DNA of 64,000 bases from Dichotomocladium elegans (GCA_025716815.1 JAIXMN010000024.1:186001-250000); one strand, 5' to 3'; shown: positions 23,622-36,029, numbered from the stretch's first letter. Notes: a model not told the origin generated them from the letters alone. Made by a program: numbers and translations.

Positions 23622-24710
23622 ACCTTCCTGTTGAGAAGGAACATTCGACTCCGCCACGTCCTGAGGAGGCGACAAGGGCGAAGAAAGCGACGAGCTAATT
23701 ATCTCATCGTCTTCAACAGACCAGTCGCGGCGGCGTCGCTGGATCTTTGTCTTGCGCATCTCAATCGGTCGGTCACGGTGGTGGAGACGAGAATAGAGAC
23801 CACAGGCATTACATACAGGCTCCCCTCGATCATTCTTGCGCCAAAGTGGAGTCTGTGTCTGGTGGCAATTGGTGCATTCTACGACACATGAAGGGGACGC
23901 ATCATCTTCATTCGATTCACCTGTCTTTCCGTTCGACAAAGCCGTACTATCTGCGGAAGAGGTCGCATTAGGCTGAAGTAGCGGTAACGTTGTGAAGAGC
24001 ATGGGCGCAACGCTGCTGCCATGATGCTGAGAATGTTGCTCCAGGTGTGCTGGCGTCAGGATGCGCTCAGTCGCGTAAGGATGGGCCCGCAGCTGATTTG
24101 CCTGGTGTGACTTATGGCGCACAGAGAGTGGGCGATGCTGATTGTACTGTTTATAATATAAACCACATGCGTTACAAAGCGTATGCGCACGGTCGGGTGT
24201 ACGGCGCCAAAGTGGTGTCTTGGTTACTTTGCAGTTGAAGCATTCAAGCTTCCGGGCAGGTCGCGTAGACCTGTTAGTAGAGACCTTTACGGGGAATGTG
24301 CTCTGTCCATGCGGTAAAGCTTTCTTTCGCGCGTGCTTTTCCTTGGGCGAAGAAACTGAAGCAGGCGCAGGCGGCGTTGTTGGAGACGTGAATGAGGAAG
24401 CGGGCCCAAGCTGTGCATCCTCCATCTTGATAAACTCATGCTCCATCATGTTAAGCTCCTTAAGATCGCATGTAGGTGCAAAAAAATCTTGTAAAAAGTT
24501 GTCCTGGAGGAAGGGGGCCTGAGGAGAGCCCTCCACACTGGTAGGTGGGGATGAGGAGGGGGAAGAGGTACCCAAGGAAGGTGATGATGGCAAAAACAGG
24601 AGTTGGTCATCCTTGACTGTATCTTGGAAGAGGTCCAGGAGGAAGTCAGGTTGACTTTCTGACTGCAGCTCAAATGACTGGAAAAACGTTTCGAATGTTT
24701 CTGTGTTCAT
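23424..24710 (-). CDS. GATA transcription factor with two zinc fingers of different loop length
   Basis: A single exon of 428 residues from ATG 24710 (context AGCACCATGAAC). Finger 1 (residues 157-182) is CFNC-x18-CNAC with TPLWRRTPDRAHTL in the loop, followed by GLYYKQYNQHRPLSVR. Finger 2 (279-303) is CTNC-x17-CNAC with TPLWRKNDRGEPV, followed by GLYSRLHHRDRPIEMRKTKI and a basic tail. The N-terminal third is acidic and rich in F, D and S, plausible activation sequence. A run of eleven or so glutamines lies near 23582-23620. GATA factors of fungi control nitrogen use, iron uptake, light response or development. The cysteine-rich linker of siderophore repressors is absent, so this is not SreA/Urbs1. 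The specific role cannot be told. Confidence 0.9.
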
Positions 24711-26558
24711 GGTGCTGTGGCGCTGGTGCTGTGCTGGTTCGTGTTGTTGTTGATATTGGTGGTAGCTGAATCTTTCTTCTGTATGTTTGGATCTTGTGCT
24801 GTTGTATTTTGGGGCGGTCTTCTGTATCAATCGACGTCGGTTCCTACGTGCTTTCCGTTGAACATGTAATAGTAGGCCATCTTGCTTTTCTTAAGGGTGA
24901 GAGGATTTCCTCTTGGACTTGGTGGTACTTATTTAAAACAGAAAATAATTAGGGAAAAACGGGTTATTAGAACTTTGCGTGCATCTTGACTACGATGCAC
25001 AATCAGGAGAATAAGGAAAAAGAAGTAGTGGTTGGTTTAAAAAAGGTTGTAAAGAATATGAAAAAATTATGCGCGAAGGGAAGATATAGAGATTAACCAC
25101 CAGAAAAAGGGCACAAAAGTGGGAAGAAGAAGTAAAGGAAAACGCGCTGCATCGGCAACCTGAATAAAAAAATTTTTTTAGGCCGGATATCGGGATTAAA
25201 GCGGTGTCTCAATATCGGGTTGCAAGTTTCAGCTTCATCCATTTGGTTCTTTTCCCTGTCCTCTCGCCCTTCCATCTCTGAAGGGTTCATTTCTTCCATT
25301 CCACTTCGATATCGATATGGTGTGCAATAGCGAAGAAAAGAGCAGGAAGACTAATGGACTAGGTCTCCAGAAAAATGTGTAGCATTGATGCAGCCCATCC
25401 ATTGCTTCTATTTGTCACACCGGATGAGTCAGGAGACGCCAATTATGGCGAATCAAAACCAATCATTCTAATTCCATACGCCGATACAAGTCGTTAGTTG
25501 GCTCTGTGGCACTGTTCTGCACAGGCTGGTGCCAGCCCCTGGCATCCCATTAGTTGACGATAACATTTCGTCCCGCTCCACACTCTCATTGGTTTATCAT
25601 AATCTAAGCTCCGCCTTATCAACGTGGATGCAGCGGACAGGTATCCGCTCCACCAAGAGGTGACGTGTCCTTCTGCACCGACGTGCACCGTTGTGCGTCT
25701 AGAGAAGAATACACTTAAGTGTATCCTTTGGCGGTAATGGTAACCTCAAATAACGGAGAGACAATCAACCACACGACAAACCGTAAAAGACGATACCTGA
25801 CTGCCGCTGTTTCATGAGTACTTCCTCTAACCAAGGATCAATAACAGCCGTTCCTGAAGTAAGACCCCATAGCACGAAGCCGCGTCGTTATCACTACCGC
25901 TGTAGTTGAAGGAGGAAAAGGAAGATAAAGTATGTCATGCGTGAGCGAGTTCACATGGTCCTGCACCGTGCTACAGGCCTATAGACAAATCTGAGGACTT
26001 CTCTCTTGGACCCAAAGAGATCGGGCTTTGAGAGAAGTGGCTGACACATACCATTACGTCTAGCTTCTGCTCTGACTAATGCATATTGAACGTTTTAGAA
26101 AAACCGCAGTGGAGGGGGCGCCATCTGTGCTGGCCTCCAGAGGACACTATTGGCCAACGCAAAGTTTCATGCCTGTACCCCACAATCGAGTTCCTCGCTG
26201 ATCACACTCACTTTCTTTCATATGCCAAAAGCTCAGTTCCGCCACAAAGGTCCGCCTAAAAAAACTACGTGTAAAAAAATACTCACTACCCGCCCAAGGG
26301 GATGCATCTTCTAGTACGCCAGTGCTATCAGCCCAATGAACCTATCCTCTCATTGAATCTGTTGCTGAATGCAAGGAAACAAAGGCCAGCACTCAAGCGA
26401 TGGCATCTTTTCAACCCCGGGTTTTCACGTGAAATATTTTTGGCCTATCGGACTCGGGGGAAGACATTTCCACTGAGTCAGCATGAACGAGTACAAAAAG
26501 GAGGAGGCCCCGCCGATGAAACTGTTTGCTTTACTGTTCGTTTATACCCAACATTACA
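24711..26558. other. Divergent intergenic region (GATA factor / thiolase)
   Basis: 1.85 kb containing two divergent promoters. CT/CAA-rich sequence precedes the GATA start on the minus strand. AT-rich patches lie near 24920-25190. No supported coding sequence. Confidence 0.5.
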
Positions 26559-27958
26559 ATGGCCTCGCGTCTTCAGCAAGTTTCTTCCCACCTCGCCCCC
26601 TCTGACAATGTTGCCAACAAGGTTGGTGTCAAGTCTCCTGAGGACGTTGTCATTGTCTCTGCCCTCCGATCGGCCATTACTCGCGCTCGCAAGGGTCCCT
26701 TTGCTGGCACCCTTCCCGAAGGTAATATAAAAAAGTAGCCATGTGTGCCACTGTCCTTAATGATTAATTCAAATGCGCTATCTAGAGATCCTCTCTGGTG
26801 TGTTCCAGGGCATTATCAAGCAGACCGGCATTGATCCCGCCATCGTGAACGACATTGCGGTTGGCAATGTCTTGCCCGCCGGCGGTGGAGCCACCAACGC
26901 CCGTATGGCTGCCCTTCATGCTGGTTTCCCCGAAACGTCGTCCATCAATACCGTCAACCGTCAGTGCTCCTCTGGTCTTCAGGCTGTTGTTCAGATCGCT
27001 ACCGCCATTCAGGCAGGTCTGATTGAGGTTGGCATCGGTGCCGGTGTCGAGTCCATGTCCAAGAACTATGGTGCTGCCTCGCTTGCTCCTTCGTCTGAGC
27101 GCATTGCGGATAGCTGCCCTGCAGCTGCCGACTGCTTGTTGCCCATGGGGTATGTAACGTGAAAGAATGCGAGGGATGTGTGCGTATTACGGATCAGAGA
27201 AACGCTAGAGTTTGCTTACACTGTTGGTATTGTGCAGCATCACCTCGGAGAACGTTGCTGCTGACTTCAACGTCACCCGTGCCAAGCAGGATGCATTCGC
27301 TGCTGCCTCCCACCAAAAGGCAGTTGAAGCTCAAAAGAATGGTTGGTTCAAGGAAGAGATCGTTCCCCTCGAGGCGATTGTCACCGACAAGGATAACAAC
27401 GAGACGACTGTTGTTGTGGATCGTGATGATGGTGTTCGTCCTGGTACCACCGCTGAGAAGCTTGCCAAACTCCGCCCTGCTTTTGCGGAGGATGGCTCCA
27501 CCACTGCCGGTAATGCCTCCCAGGTTTCTGATGGTGCTGCCGCCGTTTTGTTGATGAAGCGCAAGACTGCACAGAAGCTGGGTCTCCCCATCCTCGGCAA
27601 GTACATCACTTCCGCCGTCGTGGGTGTTCCTCCTCGTGTCATGGGCATCGGTCCCGCCTTCGCCATCCCCGTTGCCGTCGAGCGCGCCGGTCTCAAGCTC
27701 GAGGACATTGACATTTACGAGATCAACGAAGCCTTCGCCTCTCAAGCTGTCTATTGTGTGGAGAAGCTTGGCATTCCCATTGAGAAGGTCAATCCTAAGG
27801 GTGGAGCCATTGCTTTTGGTCACCCCTTGGGCTGCACAGGTGCTCGTCAGATCGCCACCTTGTTGCCCGAGTTGAAGCGCCAGGGTAAGAAGTTGGGTGT
27901 CACTTCCATGTGCATCGGTTCTGGTATGGGTATGGCTGCCGTCTTTGAGCGCGAGTAA
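26559..27958 (+). CDS. POT1: Peroxisomal 3-ketoacyl-CoA thiolase
   Basis: Exons are 26559-26721, 26786-27149 and 27238-27958, 415 residues. The N-terminus MASRLQQVSSHLA contains a textbook PTS2 peroxisomal signal (RL-x5-HL). The active-site blocks are NRQCSSGLQAV (acyl-carrying Cys), NEAFASQAVYCVEKLGIP, GGAIAFGHPLGCTGARQ (His) and CIGSGMGMAAVFE (second Cys). The enzyme cleaves 3-ketoacyl-CoA to acetyl-CoA and a shortened acyl-CoA, the last step of beta-oxidation. Codon use is strongly biased to C-ending codons, as in a highly expressed gene, unlike the regulators nearby. The ATG at 26559 is chosen because it opens the PTS2. Confidence 0.96.
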
Positions 27959-28888
27959 AAAAAAAAAAGAATTGCCCCCTCTTTCCTTGCCGCCCTCCGC
28001 CCAATTTTCATAAGTTCCTCTTCTCCTCACTGTTGTATCTCATACCATTTACACAAGAAAACCCAAAGTGAAAATAATGATCGATTGAGATTATGTTTTG
28101 TTCTAAGCCTGTAAAAAAAAAGAGTAAACGTTTAATGCTTGCAACTGATGTCCCTGGATATTCGTGGTAAATAGCGCGCTCAATCTGCAGAGCTGGGGCT
28201 TAAATTTTTTACGGCGGAGTCCTAACCACTTATTGCTATCGAAAATAACTTTTTCGTAGTCGAGTCGCACACTCATAGAGAGGTTCCCAGTGATGACGGT
28301 GCGGCAATGCAAGGAGAAACAGAAGTGGGGGTAAACAATGGTTATTAATGGATCCTGCGCCATGGAATTGCCTTGGATAGGTATCTAAACATGTGAACGG
28401 TATATAGTTTCCTTCACTACGGATCCATTGACCCGGTAAAATACTAATATTGTCTATCTTATTTTCTCGATCGACCTTGCAACATTTTAACTCAAGTGGC
28501 TCAGAATGGTCTACTTTTTTTAGGGAGGGAAAAAAAAGGATCATTCAACTCTTACCTGGGTACATCTGCAATTTTTGCGCCTCATTCTACCTCTCGCAGT
28601 CATCTCCGGATTCAGTGCGCAATAAATTCTGTGTCACCTATTCTAAAGATGTCAATGGGCGACCGAGTAAAAGGATGCCGAGCGTGAGAGAGGCTATATA
28701 AAGGCACACTGATGTAGAGGTTTTTTTCTTTTCTTCATCTCCAAACTACACCCACACATATCGTTCAAGTACACCACACGCTGGTCGTTTCCACCCCACC
28801 CCATTCTTTGAATATAACAACAACCCATCCCTCTCACTTAACATTCAACTATCCAGTCTAACGACGACAACAACAACAACACATCGCC
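27959..28888. other. Spacer with promoter of the barwin-like gene
   Basis: A poly-A run follows the thiolase stop directly. Further right lie a TATATAAA box (28695-28702) and a C/A-rich, intron-less leader rich in ACA and CAA. No gene is seen. Confidence 0.5.
28695..28702 (+). promoter_or_regulatory. TATA box of the secreted barwin-like gene
   Basis: TATATAAA lies about 190 bases before the start codon, followed by a pyrimidine/CA-rich leader typical of strongly expressed fungal secretory genes. The distance implies a leader of about 160 bases if transcription starts some 30 bases downstream. Confidence 0.45.
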
Positions 28889-29379
28889 ATGCAACTCCGT
28901 GCTATCTTCATCCTCGTTGCCTTAACCATCCTCTCCTTGGTTTCTGCCGCCCCCGTCTCACTCGAGAAGCGTGGCACTGTTTACAAGGGCATTGCCACCT
29001 GGTTCGTTCCTGAGACCGAAGGTGGTGTGTACGGCGCCTGCGGCCCCAAAGAAAGCAGCAAGTCTGCCATCGTCGCTTTGAACCATGCTCAATACGGCAA
29101 CATGAACAGAAAGAGCAAGCACTGCGGCAAAAAGATCCTCATTAAGGGCCCCAAAGGGAAGACTTACGCAAGAATCAACGATGCCTGCCCTGGTTGCAAA
29201 AAGGGCTCCCTTGTAAGTAACCGATGTCGCATCTCTCCACCTCTTTTTTTTTTAAAAAAAAAAAAAAACTCGTCCCACTTACCAATATCTTATTTTAGGA
29301 TCTCACTCCTGTGCTCTTCAAGAAGGTCGCTGGTAACCTAGACAAAGGTATTGCCAAGATCTCCTGGACTTTTGTTTAG
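28889..29379 (+). CDS. Small secreted double-psi beta-barrel (barwin/RlpA/expansin-like) protein
   Basis: Two exons, 28889-29212 and 29299-29379, 134 residues. A clear signal peptide (MQLRAIFILVALTILSLVSA) is followed by APVSLEKR, a dibasic Kex2-type cleavage site. The mature part GTVYKGIATWFVPETEGG, CGPKESSKSAIVALN, KHCGKKILI, KTYARINDACPGC and DLTPVLFKKVAG matches the barwin-like beta-barrel of fungal small secreted proteins (cerato-platanin-adjacent/Rare lipoprotein A type), including paired cysteines and the ND-CPGC block. Members bind or loosen cell-wall polysaccharide without known hydrolysis. The intron contains a T10A15 palindrome. Codon bias suggests high expression. Confidence 0.88.
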
Positions 29380-31711
29380 AGAGAAAGAATCAGTCTGTGG
29401 TGACTCTGTCCGTTTGAGTCACTATGTTCTTCAGCCTGAAAACCATTGTAACAATTACCTAGTTTCTTTCGTTTGCCCTACCGTACCTTTATCCCGCTCT
29501 CCGCCGCCTCCACCCCCCCCCTTTTTCAGTAAAATTGATTGTATTAGATGATCATTTTCGTGCCGTAACTGTATATTACTACCACCTTCGGGGAGTTGTA
29601 CCACCATATATAAAAAAAATGCACACACAATCGTACGCATTTTCGCATATATACACGTTGTTTTGTCTCGCAAAAGCAAAATAGAAAACATAAATCCCAT
29701 ATTATGGCTGAAGATTTGACGAATTGGGTTTCAAAGAAAACTTTTTGGACCAAGAACAGGTGTAGCCCAGGCCACGGGTCTTAAAAAAACAATGATGGGT
29801 CATCGAGGGAAAAACGGTTGGTCTGAGAGTGCTTCGTCAGCATATGCTTCCACCTGCATTACCGTCTGTCCGACCCAGCGGCGATCTGATTTTAAGATGC
29901 CGCTGCGGATAATTCACTATTAGGACGTGGACCACGCGATGTGAACCTATGTTGGAAGGTGAATAATAAAACGGGAATTGTGTGTCAGAAAAGCAAAAAA
30001 GAAAAGGTAGAGAGACTGCGAGTGTGCATTATATGCGTTCGTATAAATCAGAGAGGTGCGGTTTTCTGCACTCTTTTCCATGGCTACATATCGCTTACAA
30101 ACATGGACGCGCGAAAAGGACCCCATGAACAATGAAGCAAATGAGAGGGCTAGAATCGATGTCGGATCGTGGATATTGGTTCTTGTCCGATCATCTTGAA
30201 AATCGCGTACGGACCGGGTCACTCCAAAATTGTTCATTTTAATATTCTTCTCGATATTCGACAATAAATGACGGCCCCATCTTGATCCGTCGCTTCCCGA
30301 GGAAAGGTTGGCAATGGTGATCCAAAGCCAGGGAGGAGGCGGAGGCGTGTTTTGATGGGCGCAGTATGGATGAAGAATTGCAAAAAAAAATTGTCGACGT
30401 TACTCCTTCTTTTCCATTGTCTATGGCAATAAGGTGTAAATAAGAATATTTCTTCCGGAGGAGGTCCCGCTTTCACGGTCAAACCTTAAAGACGCCTTCT
30501 CCTCTTCCGGTACGGACGAACGAACACGCGCGTGCGAATGCTTAGCCCCGTCTTAATGACATGTTCCCATTTGTGGTCAGAAGAATACCAAGAGCACCTG
30601 GTCTCTCTTGACCATTAGCAAACGTACTACCTTGAGCTCTTCTTTCTGGAACATGTGCGCCATGGTGACACGGGCCTTATCCGAGTCCATCTACTAGTCT
30701 TTAAGGGTAATTTTGTCGGAATCGAGCCATAGTTAAACTATGTTCGGTCCCACATCAGAAATCCTACAACTTCAACAACCACATGGACAAAAATTTTGTA
30801 CGTTGGTGTCCATCCATCCTGATGTCCTTCAACTGGTCGATCCTAGAGTGAATCTGTCCGGTGGAGGTGGGTTTGTTAGGAGCGGGTATGCACTATGTTT
30901 ATTTGTAGTGAATTGACAGCTGGGATCTGAAAAGGCGCGGGAAAAGAGCTGCATGCACCGTGCACGTTTGCGATTTATGCCTCTGAGCTCTATTTCACTT
31001 GCTCCCACAACCTTCTCTCCTTTTTTGATCAGGTACCGAGATGTCCCAGCGAAGATTGTGGGTTGCTTTTTTTCGAATTCTTCGTATTATGCTCGAAGCC
31101 CGGCCGCTCTATTTAATACACATGAATGAGTACATGGCGCCAAGACAATCCATCGTTGGTGATTTCCATGAACTCCCGTTGTAGGACTCTAAGCTATGCA
31201 ACTATTTTTTAAATGGTGGCTATCTGAATGTTCACGTGCGTTGCTTAGCTACGCAGGATTGAGAATCCATGGCTATATGGGAGATTTTTTCCAAGTTTTC
31301 TACATTCAATGTTTCAGGTATACAGTAAAGAAGCGCTTGTATCTTAAAAGAAACTCTGGGATGGTCAATGCGGGTTGTTAAATCAACGTCGCACTGCATA
31401 AAGTCATCCAGAGAAAATGGTTAGTTGTTTTCTCTCGCTTCTCTCTCTCTCTCTCTCTCCATTTCTGCCCCTCCCCATTTTATCTATCTTATAATGTGTG
31501 CTTATTATGAGGTTACTCTTGCATGATAAAAGCATTCACAGCTCAATTATTACCAAAGTGTGCCGTTGTCTGATTTTAGATATTTAGTCGACAACAAAAC
31601 GTTTAAAGCGAACTAAGCCTGACTCTGAAAAAAACTCAGTGCTGCTCAGCAGCAAGAAAGGAAAAAAAAGGAAGGAGCATTGCATCGCCTGACTCCTTTA
31701 CGCGCACACTC
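29380..31711. other. Intergenic region, no supported gene
   Basis: 2.3 kb with only short open frames. A CT microsatellite lies at about 31438-31460, shortly before the next gene. Poly-A and poly-T runs occur throughout. Confidence 0.45.
31438..31460. repeat. CT microsatellite
   Basis: A run of about eleven CT units upstream of the coiled-coil gene. Confidence 0.85.
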
Positions 31712-33482
31712 ATGGTAACATTAGCCGCTCGTGTTCACGATCGAGCACCTCAGTATCAGCAAATCACCCAGGAGCTCATTCATGAGCATGATGTCAGTTT
31801 GGAGCTGGAAGGTTGTCTTGCAGAGCGACAACGTCTTTCACAGGAAATACAGTCAAAACAATTTGACCTCACTCGGCTTTCAGAGAATTCGTATGTTTCG
31901 ACAATGAAGACCATGAGAAGAGAGGAAAGAAATAAAAAATTCTGTGCCCATTAGAAAACATGAATTTGCAGAGATGCGCAAGCTACGACATCTCTCTTTC
32001 CGGTCTGCAGCGGCGACCCTGACTGGCAAGAAGCGCGAGAAAACCGCCGAAGGAGAGGCAAAGTATCAGTTGGCTTTTGAGGAAGAGCAGGCATGCAAAC
32101 GACGGATCGAAGAGCTATCAACTGAATTGGGAAGGGTCGCTGACAAGGTAAAAACCAGAATACCACAGCGGTTGTCTTCATGAACTAAATGGGCGTCCCA
32201 AACAGCAAGCGTCACTTGAACAGCGCATGGCTCGGATTCGTCAAGCCCGGCAGGATTGCAGTCGGTTATTACGTGAGGTATGAGGATGACGGAAGGAGAG
32301 GGGAGGCAATGGGATTGAAGTACAGAGATAAGGCCTTGACGGGAGAGATATGTTAGGTCTTTGAATCGAGCACCTCAGAAGATTCAAGCTTCCCGCTTGA
32401 ACCACAACTAAGAGCGGAAATTCAGAACTATGAGACGCAAATGGCAACGGTATGCTGGAGGCTGGGTGAACCTACGCGAATTAGCTCTATTACCGAGATA
32501 CGATTGAATTTCCCTTCATAGGCTACGCGCGACCAAACCCGTTTCAAAGATGCAGAACACAACCTTGTCCAGGCAAAGAGGACTGCGAATAAGGTGTTAA
32601 GATTTTTAGATAATGCTATCAACTACGTTCCTTTTGACTTGTTTGGTGCAAGTATGATGGACGAGCACCAGCTCGCTTGCCTAGAAGGTACCATGTCCTT
32701 TTTTTATTACTTGTCTCGTGTCTTTCACACGTGATGGCTCACATTTTTTCATTTCTCTCATAGGCGCAAGGCGACAGACTTACGAGGTCCAACGCCGGCT
32801 AAACATCGCCCGGCAAGTTCTACCCGAAATACCTTATCCCGCTATGCTTGATGTGATTACACATAACACATTGCTGGGGCTTCAGCTTAATATGACCTAC
32901 GTTGATGTAACGTGGAAAGGTATGAAGTCTTTCTGCGTATATGATCTTCTTTTTCGTAGCACTCATCCTTCGCTTCGATGGTGGCCATCTTTTCTATGTA
33001 CAGCAAAAGCGCAACACAGCTATGCGCTCATCATAACAGCACTAGCTAACATTGACAATTCCATCAAATGGGTAAGACACTATCTCCAGTATGCCCAAGG
33101 CGCAGCCGAAAGGCTCCAGGTAGCCATTGAGTCCACACGGAATGCTCTAGAAAATGAGCGCAGACGGATCTTTGAGGGCATTCTCTCCGGGGAACCTATA
33201 CAGGCCATGGGAAGCGCGAACATTGATCCTCCTCCGAAGTATGAGGCACCTCCTGATATTAATAACACTGCGTTGAGTGGCGGAGGAGAGCAACCACCAA
33301 GGATCCCCGAAAGTGCTCTATCCCCGCCTTCGCCTACGAGGTCTCTGTCTGCGAGCGACTCGTCTCCTGTCTTGTCCAACGCGCGTCCTGTTTCGCAACC
33401 CCCTCGTCAACCGCCCATACCGGCAACGCCTCCGCAACCTTATGTAGCCCAGAACGGGCATAATCCGTTTTTGCGCGGATAG
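31712..33482 (+). CDS. Coiled-coil protein with proline-rich tail, function unknown
   Basis: Seven exons in consistent phase: 31712-31890, 31955-32147, 32206-32277, 32357-32449, 32522-32687, 32764-32919 and 33004-33482, 445 residues. The first 200 residues are predicted long helices with heptads (QEIQSKQFDLTRLSE, EEEQACKRRIEELSTELGRV, RMARIRQARQDCSRLLREVF). The middle region (FLDNAINYVPFDLFGASMM, ARQVLPEIPYPAML) looks folded and helical, ending with a further coiled coil (ERLQVAIESTRNALENERRR). The tail is disordered and proline-rich (PPPKYEAPPD, SPPSPTRSLSAS, PPRQPPIPATPPQP). The layout resembles a membrane- or cytoskeleton-associated scaffold, but I recognise no family. Intron 6 (84 bases) is stop-free and in frame. 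Confidence 0.75.
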
Positions 33483-33610
33483 ATGACTATGCCCCGCAAC
33501 GAAGACAAATGCATGCTCAAAGTTTAGAACAAATAGCAGCACTGGCTTCCTTTTTTTTTATTGTTTCGATCAGATGGGAGGGATAATAGTTCGCATTGAG
33601 CTGGGTTTTT

Positions 33611-34416
33611 TTATTTGGCCACTAGGATAAGAGAAAATCGGATTAGTAATTCGTAGCGCTTACTAAACAATCTAATCTTCTTACCGCCAATGACACCGCA
33701 AGCCCAGCGGTCGCCGGCGTTGCCGGTAGCCAAGGAAAGCTCGTGACCACCCAAGCCAAGATCGTCCTCGTCAGCATGGACGACGATAGTGCGGCTATAG
33801 AAAAGAGACTTCCTTTGTGAGCAGAAATAGCCTGGATAACTGGGCCATGCAAAGTATTGACTCACCCAATGACGGAGAGGGGGCCAATCAACTTAATTTG
33901 ATTATCGGTGACCTTCAAAGTGGCATTACCCTGCGCATCGGCAACAACGTTGCCCAAGTCACCGACGTGGCGCACTTCAGCCTCAGGAGCACCGTGGGCC
34001 TTTCCGAAGGGGTTGAAGTGGGGACCAGCAGAAATGCAGCCTAAATCAAACACATGTTTTAGAGACCCAGAATAAAAAAAAAAAAAAAACACCGTCAAAG
34101 TTCAACTGCCGCACCCCACTCCCCGAGGTGAGGGCCATGTCCTCGACTGTCGCAAGCAAATGCATCATCGGGAGCAATTTTTCCCATGGGCATGGATTTG
34201 GCCCACGACAGCACAATTCCAGTATATAACAAAAAGCTACGACTACTTGCCATTGGTGTTGTCACCAAACTCGTGGACGTGGAAACCGTGCTTGCCCTTG
34301 GTCAAGCCAGTGATGGTGGCCTCGACGGTGGTGGGAGCATTCTCGGATTCCTGGGTGAAGATAACGGTGCCCTGAACGGGAGAATCGCCGCGAAGAACTG
34401 CAACAGCCTTAACCAT
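33611..34416 (-). CDS. SOD1: Copper/zinc superoxide dismutase
   Basis: Exons are 34251-34416, 33866-34040, 33685-33794 and 33611-33621, 153 residues, the usual length. The enzyme dismutates superoxide in cytosol and intermembrane space. Metal ligands are all present: [30 protein letters not shown] and [13 protein letters not shown]; the disulfide cysteines lie in NGCISAGP and RWACGVIG. Intron 1 (34041-34250, 210 bases) must begin with GCAAGT: only that junction yields NTNGCISAGP. The final coding exon has just 11 bases and supplies VAK plus stop, replacing the out-of-family tail read through the donor. It is divergent from the V-ATPase subunit e gene. Confidence 0.97.
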
Positions 34417-35614
34417 AGTGGATGAGATATATAAAAAATATAAGATGGAAAAAAAAAGACTAAGAAACACGCGTTTACCCAGCAAAAGGTCCTTTTAAAT
34501 GCAAAAAAATACCCCATCCGTCTATTCATTCCCCGCGTGCACGTTAGACGTCATCTGTGGTTTCACAAAAACGGATTCCATAACTCTTATGCAATTATTC
34601 GAGTCCGTGCCCTCTCTCTCTTTTTTTTTTTTCATAGCTCATAGTCCGAATCACTAAATATCCTTGTTAATATAAACACGTATCGAGAACACCCAACATT
34701 AATAAGCATTTTGATGCATCTCTTTTTTTTAATATTAAAATGTCATGCAGCTTGTTCGGGTCACATCTGCCTCATAAGCAAGTGTTTGAATTTAATGTAA
34801 ATAAAAAGCAAGAATGCGAACGGGTGGTGGGGCAGCTGTATCGATTCCTTTAGGTTTACAGCCAAATATACATAACAAATCATCATTCTACTGAAAGAAT
34901 GAACATTCATTGATTGAGTTCTGCAACAAGGTGTCATGGTGACGAATTGTTCGAAAGATGACGTTCAAATTCTGCAGCGAGAAACAGATGTACCCTAGGC
35001 TTGGGCTCATACTCCAGTGAAGCAAGCGAATTCTGTCGGCTCCCTGATGATACAGTATTCATAGTGTCGTGCACGCATAAATCGTGACAATATAACAGGG
35101 GATGATAGTGTGCATGAAATCAAACCCACCAAGGAACACAACGTTCTCGGCTGATCGACAGAGGGGCAGGTAAAATCAACTACAAGTGCGGGGAAGGAAG
35201 CAAGCGCTGTGGTAAAGGTAAGATAAAAGACATCCTCTATCAAAGATCCACAAGATGATGTTTACGTGTTTCCTCTTCCCTGTAACACACAAGCGAGGTG
35301 CTTTTTCTTATTACTATCAGATAAATCGCTTTTATCAAGTGCGACTCGTATAAGGTATTGTCCAAGCCGTTTATTCAGACATGGCGGATTATCTTAGACC
35401 TTTGTTCCGTGATGCACCGGCGCTAGCATTGCAACCGGTCAAATCGTGTCGAGCAGATCCGCGAACCTCTCCGTCGTATGCAAGGTCCTTTATTTGGATC
35501 GTAGTGCGGGTGCCCATTTCAGGAGTGGCTCCCGCTGCCCTGCAACGCAGCAATTCGGATACTTTTTTCTTTGCGTGCGTTTTCTTTTTAACGGTAGCAC
35601 ATATTCAAGCTGAC
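34417..35614. other. Divergent intergenic region (SOD1 / V-ATPase e)
   Basis: 1.2 kb holding two divergent promoters. T and A runs are frequent (for example 34620-34633 and 34723-34731). No gene is seen. Confidence 0.5.
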
Positions 35615-36029
35615 ATGGCAGGCTACAATCTCATTTGGGTTTTTGTTGCATCCATCATTGCATCTGCCGCTGCTTTTGTGCTTACACCCAAGGGTGAAAA
35701 CCAGACGTAAGCCCAGAGATTGGATGACCGTGCGACAAAGGAGATGGCGGGGTAGACAACGCAACGCCTAATGAAGAAAGTTATGCGTATACACACACAA
35801 AAAAAAAGTGTAATTCGTACGGCAATTGTAATGACGATCGCCTGCTGCTATTTGACGTAAGTGAATCACCTTTCGCAACTCCGTGTGCAACGTGTTCGGC
35901 CGGAAGGAGGGATCAAATAAGACACAACAACTAAGGATCATGGATGTGTCTAGTTGGGCGGTGACCTATCTGGCCCAATTGCACCCGTTGATATATCCAA
36001 AGAAGACGAATTTGCGTCCTCACGAGTAA
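35615..36029 (+). CDS. VMA9: V-type ATPase subunit e (Vma9)
   Basis: Three exons, 35615-35706, 35809-35856 and 35954-36029, encode 71 residues, the usual size for this tiny subunit. The protein is MAGYNLIWVFVASIIASAAA then FVLTPKG, a second hydrophobic segment VIRTAIVMTIACCYLTWAVT, and the conserved YLAQLHPLIYPKK. Two membrane helices and the YLAQLHPL block identify the subunit, which sits in the Vo sector of the proton pump of vacuole and Golgi. Intron 1 ends in a run of A followed by AG (acceptor AAG at 35806-35808); an upstream TAG acceptor would put a stop in frame. Confidence 0.95.

Noticed and set aside
23424..24830. Longer GATA protein starting at 24830
   Set aside because: The codon at 24830 is TTG; the first ATG in frame is 24710, in a good context.
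27194..28030. 278-codon frame antisense to the thiolase
   Set aside because: Shadow of the thiolase exon; rich in G, T, N and S with no motif.
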